From JAMIFV01 sp035906055 (GTDB lineage Bacteria; Pseudomonadota; Alphaproteobacteria; Rickettsiales; JABCZZ01), in NCBI GenBank assembly GCA_035906055.1, contig JAMIFV010000030.1, positions 1 through 64,000 of the forward strand: a stretch of 64,000 bases of DNA, read 5' to 3'. Positions 41,571 through 50,701 of this stretch are shown here, one piece after another (within the stretch, counting starts at the first letter, position 1; every line of letters starts with the position of its first letter). The position numbers were made by a program, and so were the translations under genes. A model generated the notes under the pieces. That model made no database searches and was not told the origin of the DNA. It worked only from the letters and a program-made list of their open reading frames with translations.

Positions 41571-43076
41571 ATGTCATTGCCACGCACGCGTCATTTCCAC
41601 CTCTGGCTGATCTGTTTCCTGTCGCTTTGTGCCGCATTGCTGGCAGGCGCGCTTGCTTTTAATATATACTATGACCCCTACATGCTGTTTGCGTCTGCGG
41701 ATGGCGCGGATGTCCGCAGGAACGGGCAGCGCGGCAAGCTGTCGAGCTACAGCTACATTACCAAGGCGGCGCAGATAATCCGGCTCAGGCCTGCGTCTAT
41801 ATTGCTGGGCACGTCGGTGGTGGACGGGGGGGTCCTGACTCCGGGTTCCATGGCTAATTATTACGCTCCTGACCCAAAAGCCTATAAAGCGCTGGAGCGG
41901 CAGATAGCCCCGCATGCGCCTGTCTATAATGCGGCCATACGCGGCAAGCATCTTTATGCCATGTATGACTATCTTCAGCATGCCTATGTCAATAATCCCC
42001 GGCTGGAGGAAGTGTATCTGGGTATCGACTGGACGAGCTTTCTGGCGCCGCAGCCCGGCGAGCCGCTCAGTGCCAGCGTGTCTGTGCTGGGGCATACCAC
42101 CATCACCCTGGACTTTTTGCTTAAGCACAGCCTTAGCCTGTCCGCGCTGGAGCTTTCCTACGGCATGTGGGAGGAGGGGCACCCGGTTGCCGCGGGGCGC
42201 TTGAGGAAAGTGTATGACCGTTTGTCATCGTTCACCCGTGCGGCTGTCGCCGGTGACAATGCGCCGGTAAGCTTCACCCCTGTGCAGGGGCAGGACAGCA
42301 ACAAGCTGCTGCTGACGGAAAAACCCTTCCAGACGCATAACTTCATTTTCTCCGCGCATTTTGTGTATAGCCTGAATCCTGAGGTGGTGCCCCTGCGGCA
42401 GTATGAGCAGCAGAGCCTGCAGTATCTCAAAAAGATCGTGCAGTTCTGCAGGGAGAGAAACATCCGCCTCGTGACGTTCAACACCCCCAAGCATCCGTAT
42501 TTCTGGGCGTTCATGCAGCAGTTCGGCCTGCAGGGGCAAGCGGACGCATGGCTGCGTGACGTGGTGGCCGTAACCCCGGTTGTGGACTTTTCCGGCGCGT
42601 TTGAGTTCGGCCCCGATCCGGAAACCTACCACGTGATGGACTCGCTGCATTTCGTGCATAGCGGGGGAGAGGTCATCCTGCCGCAATTGCTCAGGCCCGC
42701 TCCCGGCCTGCCGGGCGCGGTGGTGGTGACGCCGGATAACGTGGACGCGGTGATAGCGTCCTACCATACGGGGCTGGAACGCTGGAAAACCTTAAAGCCA
42801 GAGATGGCGGCCAGCGTCCACGCCATCAGCCGGGAGTGGATGGCCTCGATTCCAACCGCCGACACGCCCAATCACCTGCCGCTGATGCCGGTGGTGTATG
42901 AGCCCGACTATAAGGGCTACCGCGTTTATAAATGCATGTATCGCTTCATCGCCGTGCCGGTGGCGGATGCGCACAATATGTCGCTTGCCTCGCTGATACA
43001 ATATGCAAAAGCGGGCTGGCCGTCCGCCGCTACGCTGGAAGCGCTGATTGAACGCATAGACGGAGTTTTGCCGTAA
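41571..43076 (+). CDS. SGNH/AlgJ-like protein, probable partner of the MBOAT acyltransferase
   Basis: 501 aa with one N-terminal membrane segment (about 11-32) and a periplasmic SGNH-like domain. The nucleophile-type motif is LLGTSVVDGG (Ser82) and a late Asp-x-x-His pair is in DSLHFVHSGGE. Such proteins (AlgJ, AlgX and DltD relatives) work with MBOAT proteins to acylate exported polysaccharides. The stop and the MBOAT start overlap (TAATG), which strongly links the two. Confidence 0.72.
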   Translation: MSLPRTRHFHLWLICFLSLCAALLAGALAFNIYYDPYMLFASADGADVRRNGQRGKLSSYSYITKAAQIIRLRPASILLGTSVVDGGVLTPGSMANYYAPDPKAYKALERQIAPHAPVYNAAIRGKHLYAMYDYLQHAYVNNPRLEEVYLGIDWTSFLAPQPGEPLSASVSVLGHTTITLDFLLKHSLSLSALELSYGMWEEGHPVAAGRLRKVYDRLSSFTRAAVAGDNAPVSFTPVQGQDSNKLLLTEKPFQTHNFIFSAHFVYSLNPEVVPLRQYEQQSLQYLKKIVQFCRERNIRLVTFNTPKHPYFWAFMQQFGLQGQADAWLRDVVAVTPVVDFSGAFEFGPDPETYHVMDSLHFVHSGGEVILPQLLRPAPGLPGAVVVTPDNVDAVIASYHTGLERWKTLKPEMAASVHAISREWMASIPTADTPNHLPLMPVVYEPDYKGYRVYKCMYRFIAVPVADAHNMSLASLIQYAKAGWPSAATLEALIERIDGVLP

Positions 43077-44479
43077 TGCTGTTCAATTCCTATCACTTCC
43101 TGTTTCTGTTTTTGCCGGCGGTGCTGGCGGGCGTCGCGGTGCTGGGGCGCTTGGGTTTTTCCCGCATGCTGGTGGCATGGCTTGGCGTCGCTTCGCTGGT
43201 ATTTTACGGCGTGGATTACCCGCAGTTCCTGCCCGTCATCCTCGGCTCCGTTCTTGGCAATTACGCGCTGGGCACCGCGCTTGGCAGATGCGCGCACAAA
43301 ACTTGCCGCAAAGTACTGCTCACCGGCGGCGTGGCGGGCAACCTGCTGGCGCTGGGGTATTTTAAATACACCCATTTCCTGCTGCAAAGTGCCAATGACT
43401 GGCTGGGCACAGCCTATGCGCTTCCCGCGATAGCGCTGCCGATCGGCATCTCGTTCTATACCTTCACGCAGATAGCCTATCTGGCGGACCAGTATAAAAA
43501 GCCCCATACTTACCGTTTCTGGGATTACCTGCTGTTTGTCAGCTTTTTTCCGCATCTGGTGGCGGGGCCGGTGCTGCTTCACCGTCAGGTCATACCGCAG
43601 TTCGAAGCGGGAAGGCTGGGGCGTCCTTCCCCGCGCAGGCTGGCTGCCGCTGTCGTGTTCTTCAGTGTGGGGCTTGCCAAGAAAGTGCTCATTGCCGACA
43701 GTATTTCGCCTTACGTGGGGATGCTGTTTTCCGCCGCGCCCGTCCTCACCGCGCCGGAGGCATGGGCAGGTGCGCTACTCTATACATTGCAGCTCTATTT
43801 TGATTTCTCCGGCTATTGCGATATGGCCGTGGGGCTGGCGCTGATGCTGAACGTGCGTATTCCCATTAACTTCAACGCGCCCTACCGCGCCACCTCCATG
43901 ATCGCGTTCTGGCAGCGCTGGCATATCAGCCTTTCGCGCTTCCTGCGCGATTACCTCTACATTCCGCTCGGCGGCAACCGCAAAGGCGAGTTGCGCCGTT
44001 ACCTGAATGTGGCCGTTACCATGCTGCTGGGCGGCATATGGCACGGCGCGGGCTGGACGTTCGTGATCTGGGGCGCAATCCACGCTGCGGCCATTGTCGT
44101 CAATCACGCATGGCGGGGCATGCGGGCAAAGAGAGCGGTTTCGCATTGGGCTGGCTGGTGTCTTACCATGCTGGTGGTGGTGCAGGCATGGGTGTTCTTC
44201 CGTGCGCCAGACGTGGGGTATGCGCTGGAGATGACCAAAGCCATGTACGGCGCGCGCGGCTGGGGGCTGTCCGGTGTCATTGCCGACGTGCAGGCGCAGA
44301 AGGCGGTATTGTTCTGGCTGCTGGCGGGCTGGGGCATCCTGTTCTTCGCGCCGCGCACGCAGGCGCTGGCGATCATGCGCGGTCCGCGCTACACGGTTGC
44401 CGTATATGCCGCGTTGCTGCTGGTGCTGAGTGTGCTTAATTTCTCCAAGGTAAGCGAATTCTTGTATTTCCAGTTCTGA
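43076..44479 (+). CDS. MBOAT family O-acyltransferase (AlgI-like)
   Basis: 467 aa with about 11 membrane segments. The MBOAT signature is present: FWQRWHISLSRFLRDYLYIP with His283 and the catalytic His323 in LGGIWHGAGWTF. Homologues move acetyl groups across the membrane for polysaccharide or teichoic acid modification. It follows the SGNH protein with a one-base overlap, so acetylation of a surface polymer is likely. The polymer itself is unknown. Confidence 0.9.
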   Translation: MLFNSYHFLFLFLPAVLAGVAVLGRLGFSRMLVAWLGVASLVFYGVDYPQFLPVILGSVLGNYALGTALGRCAHKTCRKVLLTGGVAGNLLALGYFKYTHFLLQSANDWLGTAYALPAIALPIGISFYTFTQIAYLADQYKKPHTYRFWDYLLFVSFFPHLVAGPVLLHRQVIPQFEAGRLGRPSPRRLAAAVVFFSVGLAKKVLIADSISPYVGMLFSAAPVLTAPEAWAGALLYTLQLYFDFSGYCDMAVGLALMLNVRIPINFNAPYRATSMIAFWQRWHISLSRFLRDYLYIPLGGNRKGELRRYLNVAVTMLLGGIWHGAGWTFVIWGAIHAAAIVVNHAWRGMRAKRAVSHWAGWCLTMLVVVQAWVFFRAPDVGYALEMTKAMYGARGWGLSGVIADVQAQKAVLFWLLAGWGILFFAPRTQALAIMRGPRYTVAVYAALLLVLSVLNFSKVSEFLYFQF

Positions 44480-44506
44480 GGCGTAAACTTGCGCGCAGGA
44501 GGCAGG

Positions 44507-45760
44507 ATGCAACAGCTTGACCGCCGTTTCAAAAACCTGATGAAGCCGCTGGGCGTTGACCCCAAGGCCACTTTCGCCGTTGCCTGTTCCGGCGGGCCCG
44601 ACAGCATGGCGCTGGCGCTCTTGGTAAAGGAATGGGCGGGCGGCGCTAAAAAAGTGGTGGCGATCACGGTCGATCACGGCTGGAAGAGGGACTCCGCCAA
44701 AGACGCGCGCATGGTGGGGCGCTGGCTGAAGCGGCATGGAATCGCCCATGCCATTATGCCGTGGAAGGGCAGGAAGCCCAGCCGAAATCAGCACGACTCC
44801 GTGCGCAAGGTGCGCTACCGCATGCTCACCGAATATTGCCATCAGCATAATATAAAAAACCTGTTCGTGGCGCACCATCTGGAGGATCAGGCCGAGACGT
44901 TCATGCTGCGCCTTGCCGAAGGCGGCAGTGTGGACAGGCTCGCCGCCATGCCGCCTGTCTCCACGATGTTCGATATCGCGCTTATGCGTCCGCTGCTCAC
45001 GCTCTCCAAGCAGGAACTGCTGGATTACCTGAAGCAGCGCAAACAGCCCTTCGTCAGCGACCCCGGCAATCAGGACATTACGCTCGACCGTGTGAAAGTG
45101 CGCAAGCTCATGCCGCAACTGGCCGATGCCGGAATCTCCGTGGAACGCCTTGCCAGGACCGCCATGCTGATGTCGCGTGCCCGCGCGCATCTGGAGGAGG
45201 AGACAGGCACCTTCCTCAAAACCTACTGCGCGATATCGCCGCAAGGGTATGCGTTGTTCAGGCATATGCCGGTATCCGAAGAGATAGCGTTGCGCGTGCT
45301 TTCCACGCTGATGATGATCGTGGGCGGGCAGGACGTGAGGATACGCGCGGCTGAACTCAGCCGCCTGCATGAAGGCTTGCTTGATTCAAAATTCAAGGGC
45401 ATGACGCTGGGCGGCTGCGTATTCCAGCGCCAGAAGGAAGGTATCGTCGTCTATCGCGAACTCAAGGCGCTTGCGCCTGAGCGCAACATTAAGCCGGGCG
45501 AGGGCATGCTATGGGACAGCCGCTTCGAGGTGGCGCTGAAGGCATCGCCCGCTCGCCTGAAGCTGGGGGCGCTGGGGCAGGCGGGGTGGATTAAACTGAA
45601 CAAGATGCAGAGCATCACGAATAGCTGTCCGAACAAGAATATTCTCTACAGCCTGCCCGCGTTGCGTGACGCGCGGGGCATTATTATGGCGGTGCCGCAT
45701 TTCGGCTTTATCGCGGATGCGGGCATCACCTGCACGGTTACATTCCGCCAGCCAGCGTAG
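44507..45760 (+). CDS. tilS: tRNA(Ile)-lysidine synthase
   Basis: 417 aa. TilS converts C34 of tRNA-Ile2 to lysidine so that AUA is read as isoleucine. The PP-loop is CSGGPDSMALALLV (residues 27-40) and the second conserved block is FVAHHLEDQAETFMLRL. The start at ATG 44507 follows a strong AGGAGG site (44497-44502). The usual alphaproteobacterial neighbour ftsH is not present. Confidence 0.93.
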   Translation: MQQLDRRFKNLMKPLGVDPKATFAVACSGGPDSMALALLVKEWAGGAKKVVAITVDHGWKRDSAKDARMVGRWLKRHGIAHAIMPWKGRKPSRNQHDSVRKVRYRMLTEYCHQHNIKNLFVAHHLEDQAETFMLRLAEGGSVDRLAAMPPVSTMFDIALMRPLLTLSKQELLDYLKQRKQPFVSDPGNQDITLDRVKVRKLMPQLADAGISVERLARTAMLMSRARAHLEEETGTFLKTYCAISPQGYALFRHMPVSEEIALRVLSTLMMIVGGQDVRIRAAELSRLHEGLLDSKFKGMTLGGCVFQRQKEGIVVYRELKALAPERNIKPGEGMLWDSRFEVALKASPARLKLGALGQAGWIKLNKMQSITNSCPNKNILYSLPALRDARGIIMAVPHFGFIADAGITCTVTFRQPA

Positions 45761-45836
45761 CGCGATTGGCTATCATATCCTCATACAAACCAAACTTATG
45801 AGAAAAAAATGAATTCCTTGAAAACGGCTCTGGCAA

Positions 45837-45913
45837 TGGCGCACCCGGAAGGACTTGAACCTCCAACCTCCAGATTCGTAGTCTGATGCTCTATCCAGTT
45901 GAGCTACGGGTGC
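45837..45913 (-). tRNA. tRNA-Arg (ACG anticodon)
   Basis: Minus strand: acceptor stem GCACCCG/CGGGTGC, D-arm TAGCTCAACTGGATAGAGCA, anticodon stem-loop TCAGA-CTACGAA-TCTGG with anticodon ACG, T-loop TTCAAGT, discriminator G and encoded CCA (complement of 45837-45839). It reads CGN codons, probably after A-to-I editing of A34. Confidence 0.95.
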
Positions 45914-46094
45914 ATCGTGAGGCCTTGAGGGGGCGCAAGTTAGCAAGACTCCGTTAAAATACAAGTAAATTCATGCGGCATCTTCGTATAATAATGCGTA
46001 CGTCTATTAATCATTTTATACTTTTAAATTGCAGAAAGTTATGCCATTTCTAGACAGCTATTAACTGTGCAGTCAGGGAATCAGGAGAGTGGAT

Positions 46095-46541
46095 ATGAAA
46101 TATGTTAAAGAATTAGCTTTGCTGGGTGTTTTCGGTCTTTCCGTCGCAACATCAGGCGACGCGCTGGCCAACAACCACGATAAAGCCAAAACAAAAGCCG
46201 CAGAAGACGCGCATGAAGCGATCTTCGCGGTTCCCCATGCCGGTGAAAAGCCGCTGATGGTCATCCGTTTTAACGAACAGTACGTTCCCTATGAATGGCC
46301 GCTGTATGAGACCCTTTCCAAGGCGCTTGAAGTTCGTCCGCAGGCCCAGTTTGACGTGGTGTCCGTGGCGCCGCGCTCCAATGACCTTAATCAGCAGCTC
46401 AGGGACAATGACAGCTCCACCACCGATCTCACCAGGGTGCTTGCCACGCTTAAGGAAGTGGGCATGCCGGAAAACCGTTACAAGGTCAGCAAGATCTATG
46501 ACGACGTGAAGTCCAGCGAAGTGCGTATCTATATCCGCTAA
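46095..46541 (+). CDS. Small exported protein, 148 aa
   Basis: It starts at ATG 46095 with an AGGAG site (46083-46087). The signal peptide (about 1-25) ends near ALAN. The mature part contains AVPHAGEKPLMVIRFNEQYV and a repeated Ser/Thr-Asp segment before VGMPENRYKVSKIYDD. No recognised family is certain; the fold could be a small alpha/beta periplasmic domain. It is preceded by a 180-base non-coding gap containing tRNA-Arg on the other strand. Confidence 0.6.
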   Translation: MKYVKELALLGVFGLSVATSGDALANNHDKAKTKAAEDAHEAIFAVPHAGEKPLMVIRFNEQYVPYEWPLYETLSKALEVRPQAQFDVVSVAPRSNDLNQQLRDNDSSTTDLTRVLATLKEVGMPENRYKVSKIYDDVKSSEVRIYIR

Positions 46542-46554
46542 TACTTTCAAACCG

Positions 46555-46583
46555 TTCCCCTTCCCGTGAAATGGGGAGGGGAA
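46555..46583. repeat. Stable hairpin between the 148-aa exported protein and the RNA methyltransferase
   Basis: TTCCCCTTCCC pairs with GGGGAGGGGAA across a seven-base loop (11 pairs, one wobble). It has no T tract, so it is a probable mRNA-stabilising or weak attenuating hairpin, or one more dispersed repeat. Confidence 0.5.
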
Positions 46584-46590
46584 TTGTGAC

Positions 46591-47400
46591 ATGCAAAACT
46601 CTCCTTCCATTATTTTAGTAAACACCCAGTTGCCTGAGAATATCGGCGCGGCGGCGCGTGCCATGATGAATTTCGGGCTGGGTGAGTTGCGCCTTGTCGC
46701 CCCGCGCGAGGCGTGGCCGCATGAGCGTGCTTACGATCTTGCAGGCAGCGCTTCCTCCATTCTGGATAATGCCAGGGTTTTCCCCACGCTGAAAGATGCC
46801 GTGGCTGACCGGCAGTATGTCTATGCCGCAACCGCGCGAGGCCGTGAAATGATGAAGCCCGTATTCATACCGCACGATGCGATGAAGAATATCGGTGAAA
46901 AGGCGCAGGAGAACGTGGCCTTCCTGTTCGGCCCGGAACGTACCGGGCTTTCCAATGATGACCTCGCTATCGCCGATGCGATCATCACCATACCCACCGC
47001 GCCTTCGCTCGCCTCGCTCAATGTCGGGCAGTCGGTGGTGGTGCTGGCGTATGAATATTTTACGTCATTCCGGCGGAAGCCGGAATCTCAGGCCAGTGTG
47101 TTGGCCTTGGATCCTGCGGTCAAGCCGCAGGATGACGAGGTTAATAGAACAACGACAAGCGCGGATGCTTCGCTGGTTGGGCAAAGAAACCCACCTGCTA
47201 CGAAGCAGGAACTGCAGGGGTTCCTTGACCGCCTTGAGCGTGAGCTGGACGCGGTGGATTTCTGGAAGGTGGACGATAAAAAGCCGAAAATGTGGCTGAA
47301 CCTGCGCAATATCTTCACGCGTAACAGCCTCACCGAGCAGGAAGTGCGCACGCTGCACGGCGTAATGGCGGAGCTGATAAGAGGGCGGGGCAGGAACTAG
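46591..47400 (+). CDS. TrmJ-like RNA 2'-O-methyltransferase with in-frame repeat insertion
   Basis: A 269-aa SPOUT-fold methyltransferase of the TrmJ/LasT group, which usually modifies tRNA position 32. Motifs: VNTQLPENIGAAARAMMNFG, LFGPERTGLSNDDL and IPTAPSLASLNVGQSVVVLA (the knot region), then the C-terminal PPATKQELQGFLDRL. Between residues about 158 and 190, between SLNVGQ...YEYF and PPATKQEL, are residues encoded by two palindromic repeats (47064-47087 and 47110-47136). The insert lies in the variable linker, so activity may be kept. Confidence 0.88.
   Translation: MQNSPSIILVNTQLPENIGAAARAMMNFGLGELRLVAPREAWPHERAYDLAGSASSILDNARVFPTLKDAVADRQYVYAATARGREMMKPVFIPHDAMKNIGEKAQENVAFLFGPERTGLSNDDLAIADAIITIPTAPSLASLNVGQSVVVLAYEYFTSFRRKPESQASVLALDPAVKPQDDEVNRTTTSADASLVGQRNPPATKQELQGFLDRLERELDAVDFWKVDDKKPKMWLNLRNIFTRNSLTEQEVRTLHGVMAELIRGRGRN
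47064..47136. repeat. Two REP-like hairpins inside the TrmJ-like gene
   Basis: GTCATTCCGGC-GGAA-GCCGGAATC (47064-47087) and GATCCTGCGG-TCAA-CCGCAGGATGAC (approximate arms, 47110-47136). Both are in frame, encoding SFRRKPESQ- and DPAVKPQDD-like peptides. The second is 26/27 identical to the hairpin in the GIY-YIG gene at 34094-34120. Confidence 0.8.
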
Positions 47401-47402
47401 CC

Positions 47403-47477
47403 GTAGGTCATGGAGGAAGGTTCTACACGACGACCCCGCAGGGTGAATTTGCGGAGCAAAGAGGGGCAGCGTGCCCC
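47403..47477 (+). repeat. Interspersed coding repeat, copy B (after the TrmJ-like gene)
   Basis: Starts two bases after the methyltransferase stop with CGTAGGTCATGGAGG. It contains the core ACGACGACCCCGCA and ends in a GGGGCAGCGTGCCCC hairpin. Compared with copies A, C and D, it is one of the full-length members with the 3' hairpin. Confidence 0.75.
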
Positions 47478-47487
47478 TTTATTTAAG

Positions 47488-49296
47488 TTACTTTCCCTTA
47501 AACAACTTCACCAGCTCCTGCGCCATTACGTTTCCGAGCTGTTCAACATCACTGATGGTAACGGCGCGTTTGTAGTAGCGCGTCACGTCATGGCCGATGC
47601 CGATGGCGAGCAGTTCCACGGGTGAGTAATTCTCGATAGTGGAAATAACCTCGCGTAAATGCTGGTCAAGGTAATTGCTGCCATTGGCGGAAAGCGTTGA
47701 ATCATCCACCGGCGCGCCGTCGGATATCACCATCAGGATGCGGCGCTGTTCCGTGCGCGCGAGCAGGCGCTGGTGCGCCCAGACGATGCCTTCGCCGTCG
47801 ATGTTCTCTTTGAGGATGCCGTCTTTGAGCATCAGGCCGAGATTGCGGCGCGCTTTCTGCCAGCGTGTGTCGGCGGATTTATAAATGATATGGCGCAGGT
47901 CGTTGAGCCTGCCGGGGTTGGCGGGGCGGTTTTGTTCCACCCAGTATTTATGGCTCTGGCCGCCTTTCCAGTCGCGCGTGGTGAAGCCGAGAATCTCCAC
48001 TTTTACGCCGCAGCGCTCCAGCGTGCGCGCGAGGATGTCGGCGCAGATGGCGGCGATGGTGATGGGGCGGCCACGCATGGAGCCGGAATTGTCCAGCAGC
48101 AGCGTAACCACCGTACTGCGGAATTCCGTTTCCTTGGTGCGCTTGAAGATGTTGTCGAATGTGGGGTCGGCCAGCCTGCGCGCGATGCGTTTATTGTCCA
48201 GCAACCCTTCGTCCACGCCATATTCCCACGCCACGGTCTGCTGGGCGAGCAGGGCGCGCTGCAGGCGGCTGGAAAGGCGGCTGGTGACGCTTTGCAGGTT
48301 CTGCAGTTTCTGGTCGAGCAGGTTGCGCAGGCGCGTGATCTCCTCCGGCGTGGTAAGCTTGTCGGCCTCGATCACTTCGTCAAAACGCGTGGTGAACGGT
48401 GTGTAGCTGGCGGTGCGGTTCAGCGCGCTGAAATCGGGCGTGTTGTAATTCTGGCGGCTGGGCGCGGTCTCGTCGGTGATTTCCGTGGCGCCTTCCGGCG
48501 GTTCTTCGTCGCTCTGGATGGCGGCCATGCTGGCGGGATCCTGAATCGATTCCTGCGGCGAGCCCACATGTTGTTCGGGGTTGGCGCCTTCCTGCTCCTG
48601 CCTGTCCTCTTCCTGATTTGATTCTTCCGGCGGAGTGGCCTGATACTCGCCTTCTTCCTCCTGCGCGTTATCGGCTTTACTGCCGGACTCCAGCGTATGG
48701 ATGATCTCGTTCACCAGCTCCGCAAAGCGCTTCTGGTCAGTAATGGTGCCGCTGAGTTCCTCCATCTGTTTGCCGGTATGCTGTTCCAGCCGCTGCTGCC
48801 AGAACGAGGCAAGATGCTTTATCGCTTGCGGCATTGCCGTGCCCAGCGTGCGCGAGCGCAGGATGCTGGCAAGCAGTTCGGCGACCGGCGGGTCGGCTTC
48901 CTTGGGCATGCCTGCGAAGCCCTGCGCGCGGTAGAACTGGTCTATGCGTTTGGTGAGGTTCGCCTGCACGCCCTGCCACTGCCGGGAGCCCAGCAGTTCC
49001 ACGCGCGTGCGCTCCAGCGCATCGAATATGGCGGCGGGTTTTGCCGATTGCGGGCGCAGTGTGCCATGAAGTTTGGGATCATGAAAGCGCAGGGCAAGAG
49101 CTGCGAGATCAGCTTCCCCGCGTAATTCGCGTGTATTATTGTTTGCTTCCAGTCCGCCGATCACTACCTGCTGGCTGGTAGCCAGACGGCCCGTGGCAGG
49201 CTCCGGCGCAATGCGCAGCGTCAGATGCGGTTTGCGCGCCAGCGCGCGCGTAGCGGCTTCAAGCGGGGCAGGGGTGGAATGCTGTTTGTTGCGCAT
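47488..49296 (-). CDS. cobT: Cobaltochelatase subunit CobT (VWA protein)
   Basis: 602 aa. CobT pairs with the AAA+ CobS in the CobNST chelatase that inserts cobalt into hydrogenobyrinate diamide. The N-terminal helical part is followed by a strongly acidic linker (about 205-280) and a C-terminal von Willebrand A domain with the MIDAS motif LLDNSGSMRGRP (Asp402-x-Ser404-x-Ser406). cobN is not in the window. CobST pairs without cobN nearby are common in alphaproteobacteria, so a cobalamin role cannot be assumed. Confidence 0.92.
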   Translation of the reverse strand: MRNKQHSTPAPLEAATRALARKPHLTLRIAPEPATGRLATSQQVVIGGLEANNNTRELRGEADLAALALRFHDPKLHGTLRPQSAKPAAIFDALERTRVELLGSRQWQGVQANLTKRIDQFYRAQGFAGMPKEADPPVAELLASILRSRTLGTAMPQAIKHLASFWQQRLEQHTGKQMEELSGTITDQKRFAELVNEIIHTLESGSKADNAQEEEGEYQATPPEESNQEEDRQEQEGANPEQHVGSPQESIQDPASMAAIQSDEEPPEGATEITDETAPSRQNYNTPDFSALNRTASYTPFTTRFDEVIEADKLTTPEEITRLRNLLDQKLQNLQSVTSRLSSRLQRALLAQQTVAWEYGVDEGLLDNKRIARRLADPTFDNIFKRTKETEFRSTVVTLLLDNSGSMRGRPITIAAICADILARTLERCGVKVEILGFTTRDWKGGQSHKYWVEQNRPANPGRLNDLRHIIYKSADTRWQKARRNLGLMLKDGILKENIDGEGIVWAHQRLLARTEQRRILMVISDGAPVDDSTLSANGSNYLDQHLREVISTIENYSPVELLAIGIGHDVTRYYKRAVTISDVEQLGNVMAQELVKLFKGK

Positions 49297-49349
49297 AAAG
49301 GCAGTATGTGGTGCAGAGGGCTGCTACGCAATGAAAACTATAGAAAAAG

Positions 49350-49706
49350 CTAATGCTTTGTTGGCCTTGTAACAAGCCAGGTTGCTATTAGGTCGGGGTT
49401 ATCAACCGTATCGCCGGTATTATTGAGTTCATAGAATCCCGGTTCGGCGATTTTTATTACGCTAAGAAGAGGTGCCATTTTCCATATATTGTCACCTATA
49501 TACTTTCCATTTACGCTGCGGTGTGTGCCACGCAAGCGCACGCCAATAAAGCAGGGCGATGCAGATTCAATAATGCCGTGCAATTGCTCGTTTTCAAGGA
49601 AATGGTCGCGTGCATCCTGGTATTTAATGCCTATGAGTATTGTTTTGCCAATATAGCTATCAGCAAGTTTTTGGTCGAAAGAATCTGCTTTCTTCCACTC
49701 GCCCAT
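49350..49706 (-). CDS. Unrecognised 118-aa protein between cobS and cobT
   Basis: A small soluble-looking protein (MGEWKKADSFDQKL at the start, TWLVTRPTKH at the end) starting two bases after the cobS stop. It has mixed charge and no membrane segment. I recognise no family. Its position in a typically paired cobS-cobT unit suggests co-expression with the chelatase proteins. Base composition is lower in GC than its neighbours, a possible sign of later acquisition. Confidence 0.6.
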   Translation of the reverse strand: MGEWKKADSFDQKLADSYIGKTILIGIKYQDARDHFLENEQLHGIIESASPCFIGVRLRGTHRSVNGKYIGDNIWKMAPLLSVIKIAEPGFYELNNTGDTVDNPDLIATWLVTRPTKH

Positions 49707-49708
49707 AT

Positions 49709-50701
49709 TTATAACTTTCCCGCCAGCAGGTCGACGTTAAAACAGCGCTGGTAATACTCGGCGACGATAGGCTTCTCGTTCTCGTCGCAGCGGTTGAAGA
49801 AGGTCAGGCGGAAGGCTTCTTCCACATCGTCGAATATCCGGGCGTTGTCCGCCCACGTAATAACGGTGCGCGGTGACATGACCACGGAGAGATCGCCCGC
49901 CTTCAGTCCCTCGCGCGTGAGGTTGGCCATATTGATCATCGCTTTCACGGTGGCCTTGCCCTTGGCGTTGTTATAGCTGGGACATTTTGCCAGCACGATG
50001 GCCGTCTCCTGCTCTTCCGGCAGGTAGTTGAGCGTGGCGATGATGTTCCAGCGGTCCATCTGCCCCTGATTGATCGGCTGCGTGCCGTGATAAAGCCCGC
50101 TTGTGTCGCCGAGGCCGACCGTATTCGTGGTGGCAAACAGGCGGAAATAGGGATGCGGGGTGATGACGCGGTTCTGGTCAAGCAGCGTGAGTTTGCCAGC
50201 GGATTCCAGCACGCGCTGGATAACGAACATCACATCGGGGCGTGCGGCGTCGTATTCGTCGAACACCAGCGCCACGGGGCGCTCCAGTGCCCACGGCAGC
50301 AGGCCTTCCTGGAAGCTGGTTACCTGTTTACCGTTTTCCAGCACGATGGCATCGCGCCCGATGAGGTCGACGCGGGTCACATGGCTGTCAAGGTTTACGC
50401 GCAGGCAGGGCCAGTTCAGGCGCGACGCCACCTGCTCGATATGGGTGGATTTGCCGGTGCCGTGGAAGCCCTGCACCAGCACTTTGCGGTTATGCGCGAA
50501 GCCCGCGAGGATGGCGCGCGTGATCTCTTCGTTGAATTTATACGTTTTATCCGCTTCGGGCACATGCGAGCTGCGGCGCGTGAATGCCGGAATCCTGGCG
50601 TCAGCCGATAACCCGAATGCTTCCTGTGCCGACAGGGTGGTGTCGGGAGTGTCGGGCATATCGCCTGCGGCGGCAGGATCATTCTTTTTGAGCTTCATCA
50701 T
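49709..50701 (-). CDS. cobS: Cobaltochelatase AAA+ subunit CobS
   Basis: A 330-aa AAA+ ATPase. Walker A is GFHGTGKST (78-86) and Walker B is ALVFDEYDAARPD (about 144-156). Sensor and arginine-finger blocks are in FRLFATTNTVG and SPRTVITWADN. It drives metal insertion with CobN and CobT. The start overlaps the J-domain gene by four bases. The N-terminal extension (residues 1-40) is low complexity. Confidence 0.95.
   Translation of the reverse strand: MMKLKKNDPAAAGDMPDTPDTTLSAQEAFGLSADARIPAFTRRSSHVPEADKTYKFNEEITRAILAGFAHNRKVLVQGFHGTGKSTHIEQVASRLNWPCLRVNLDSHVTRVDLIGRDAIVLENGKQVTSFQEGLLPWALERPVALVFDEYDAARPDVMFVIQRVLESAGKLTLLDQNRVITPHPYFRLFATTNTVGLGDTSGLYHGTQPINQGQMDRWNIIATLNYLPEEQETAIVLAKCPSYNNAKGKATVKAMINMANLTREGLKAGDLSVVMSPRTVITWADNARIFDDVEEAFRLTFFNRCDENEKPIVAEYYQRCFNVDLLAGKL

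Noticed and set aside
43775..45370. A 531-codon minus-strand frame across the MBOAT and tilS genes
   Set aside because: It crosses two well-supported plus-strand genes and gives a low-complexity His/Arg-rich product with no motif.
47110..47136. Frameshift or pseudogene in the TrmJ-like gene
   Set aside because: The repeat insertions keep the frame and the C-terminal PPATKQEL block is intact, so the gene is treated as coding.
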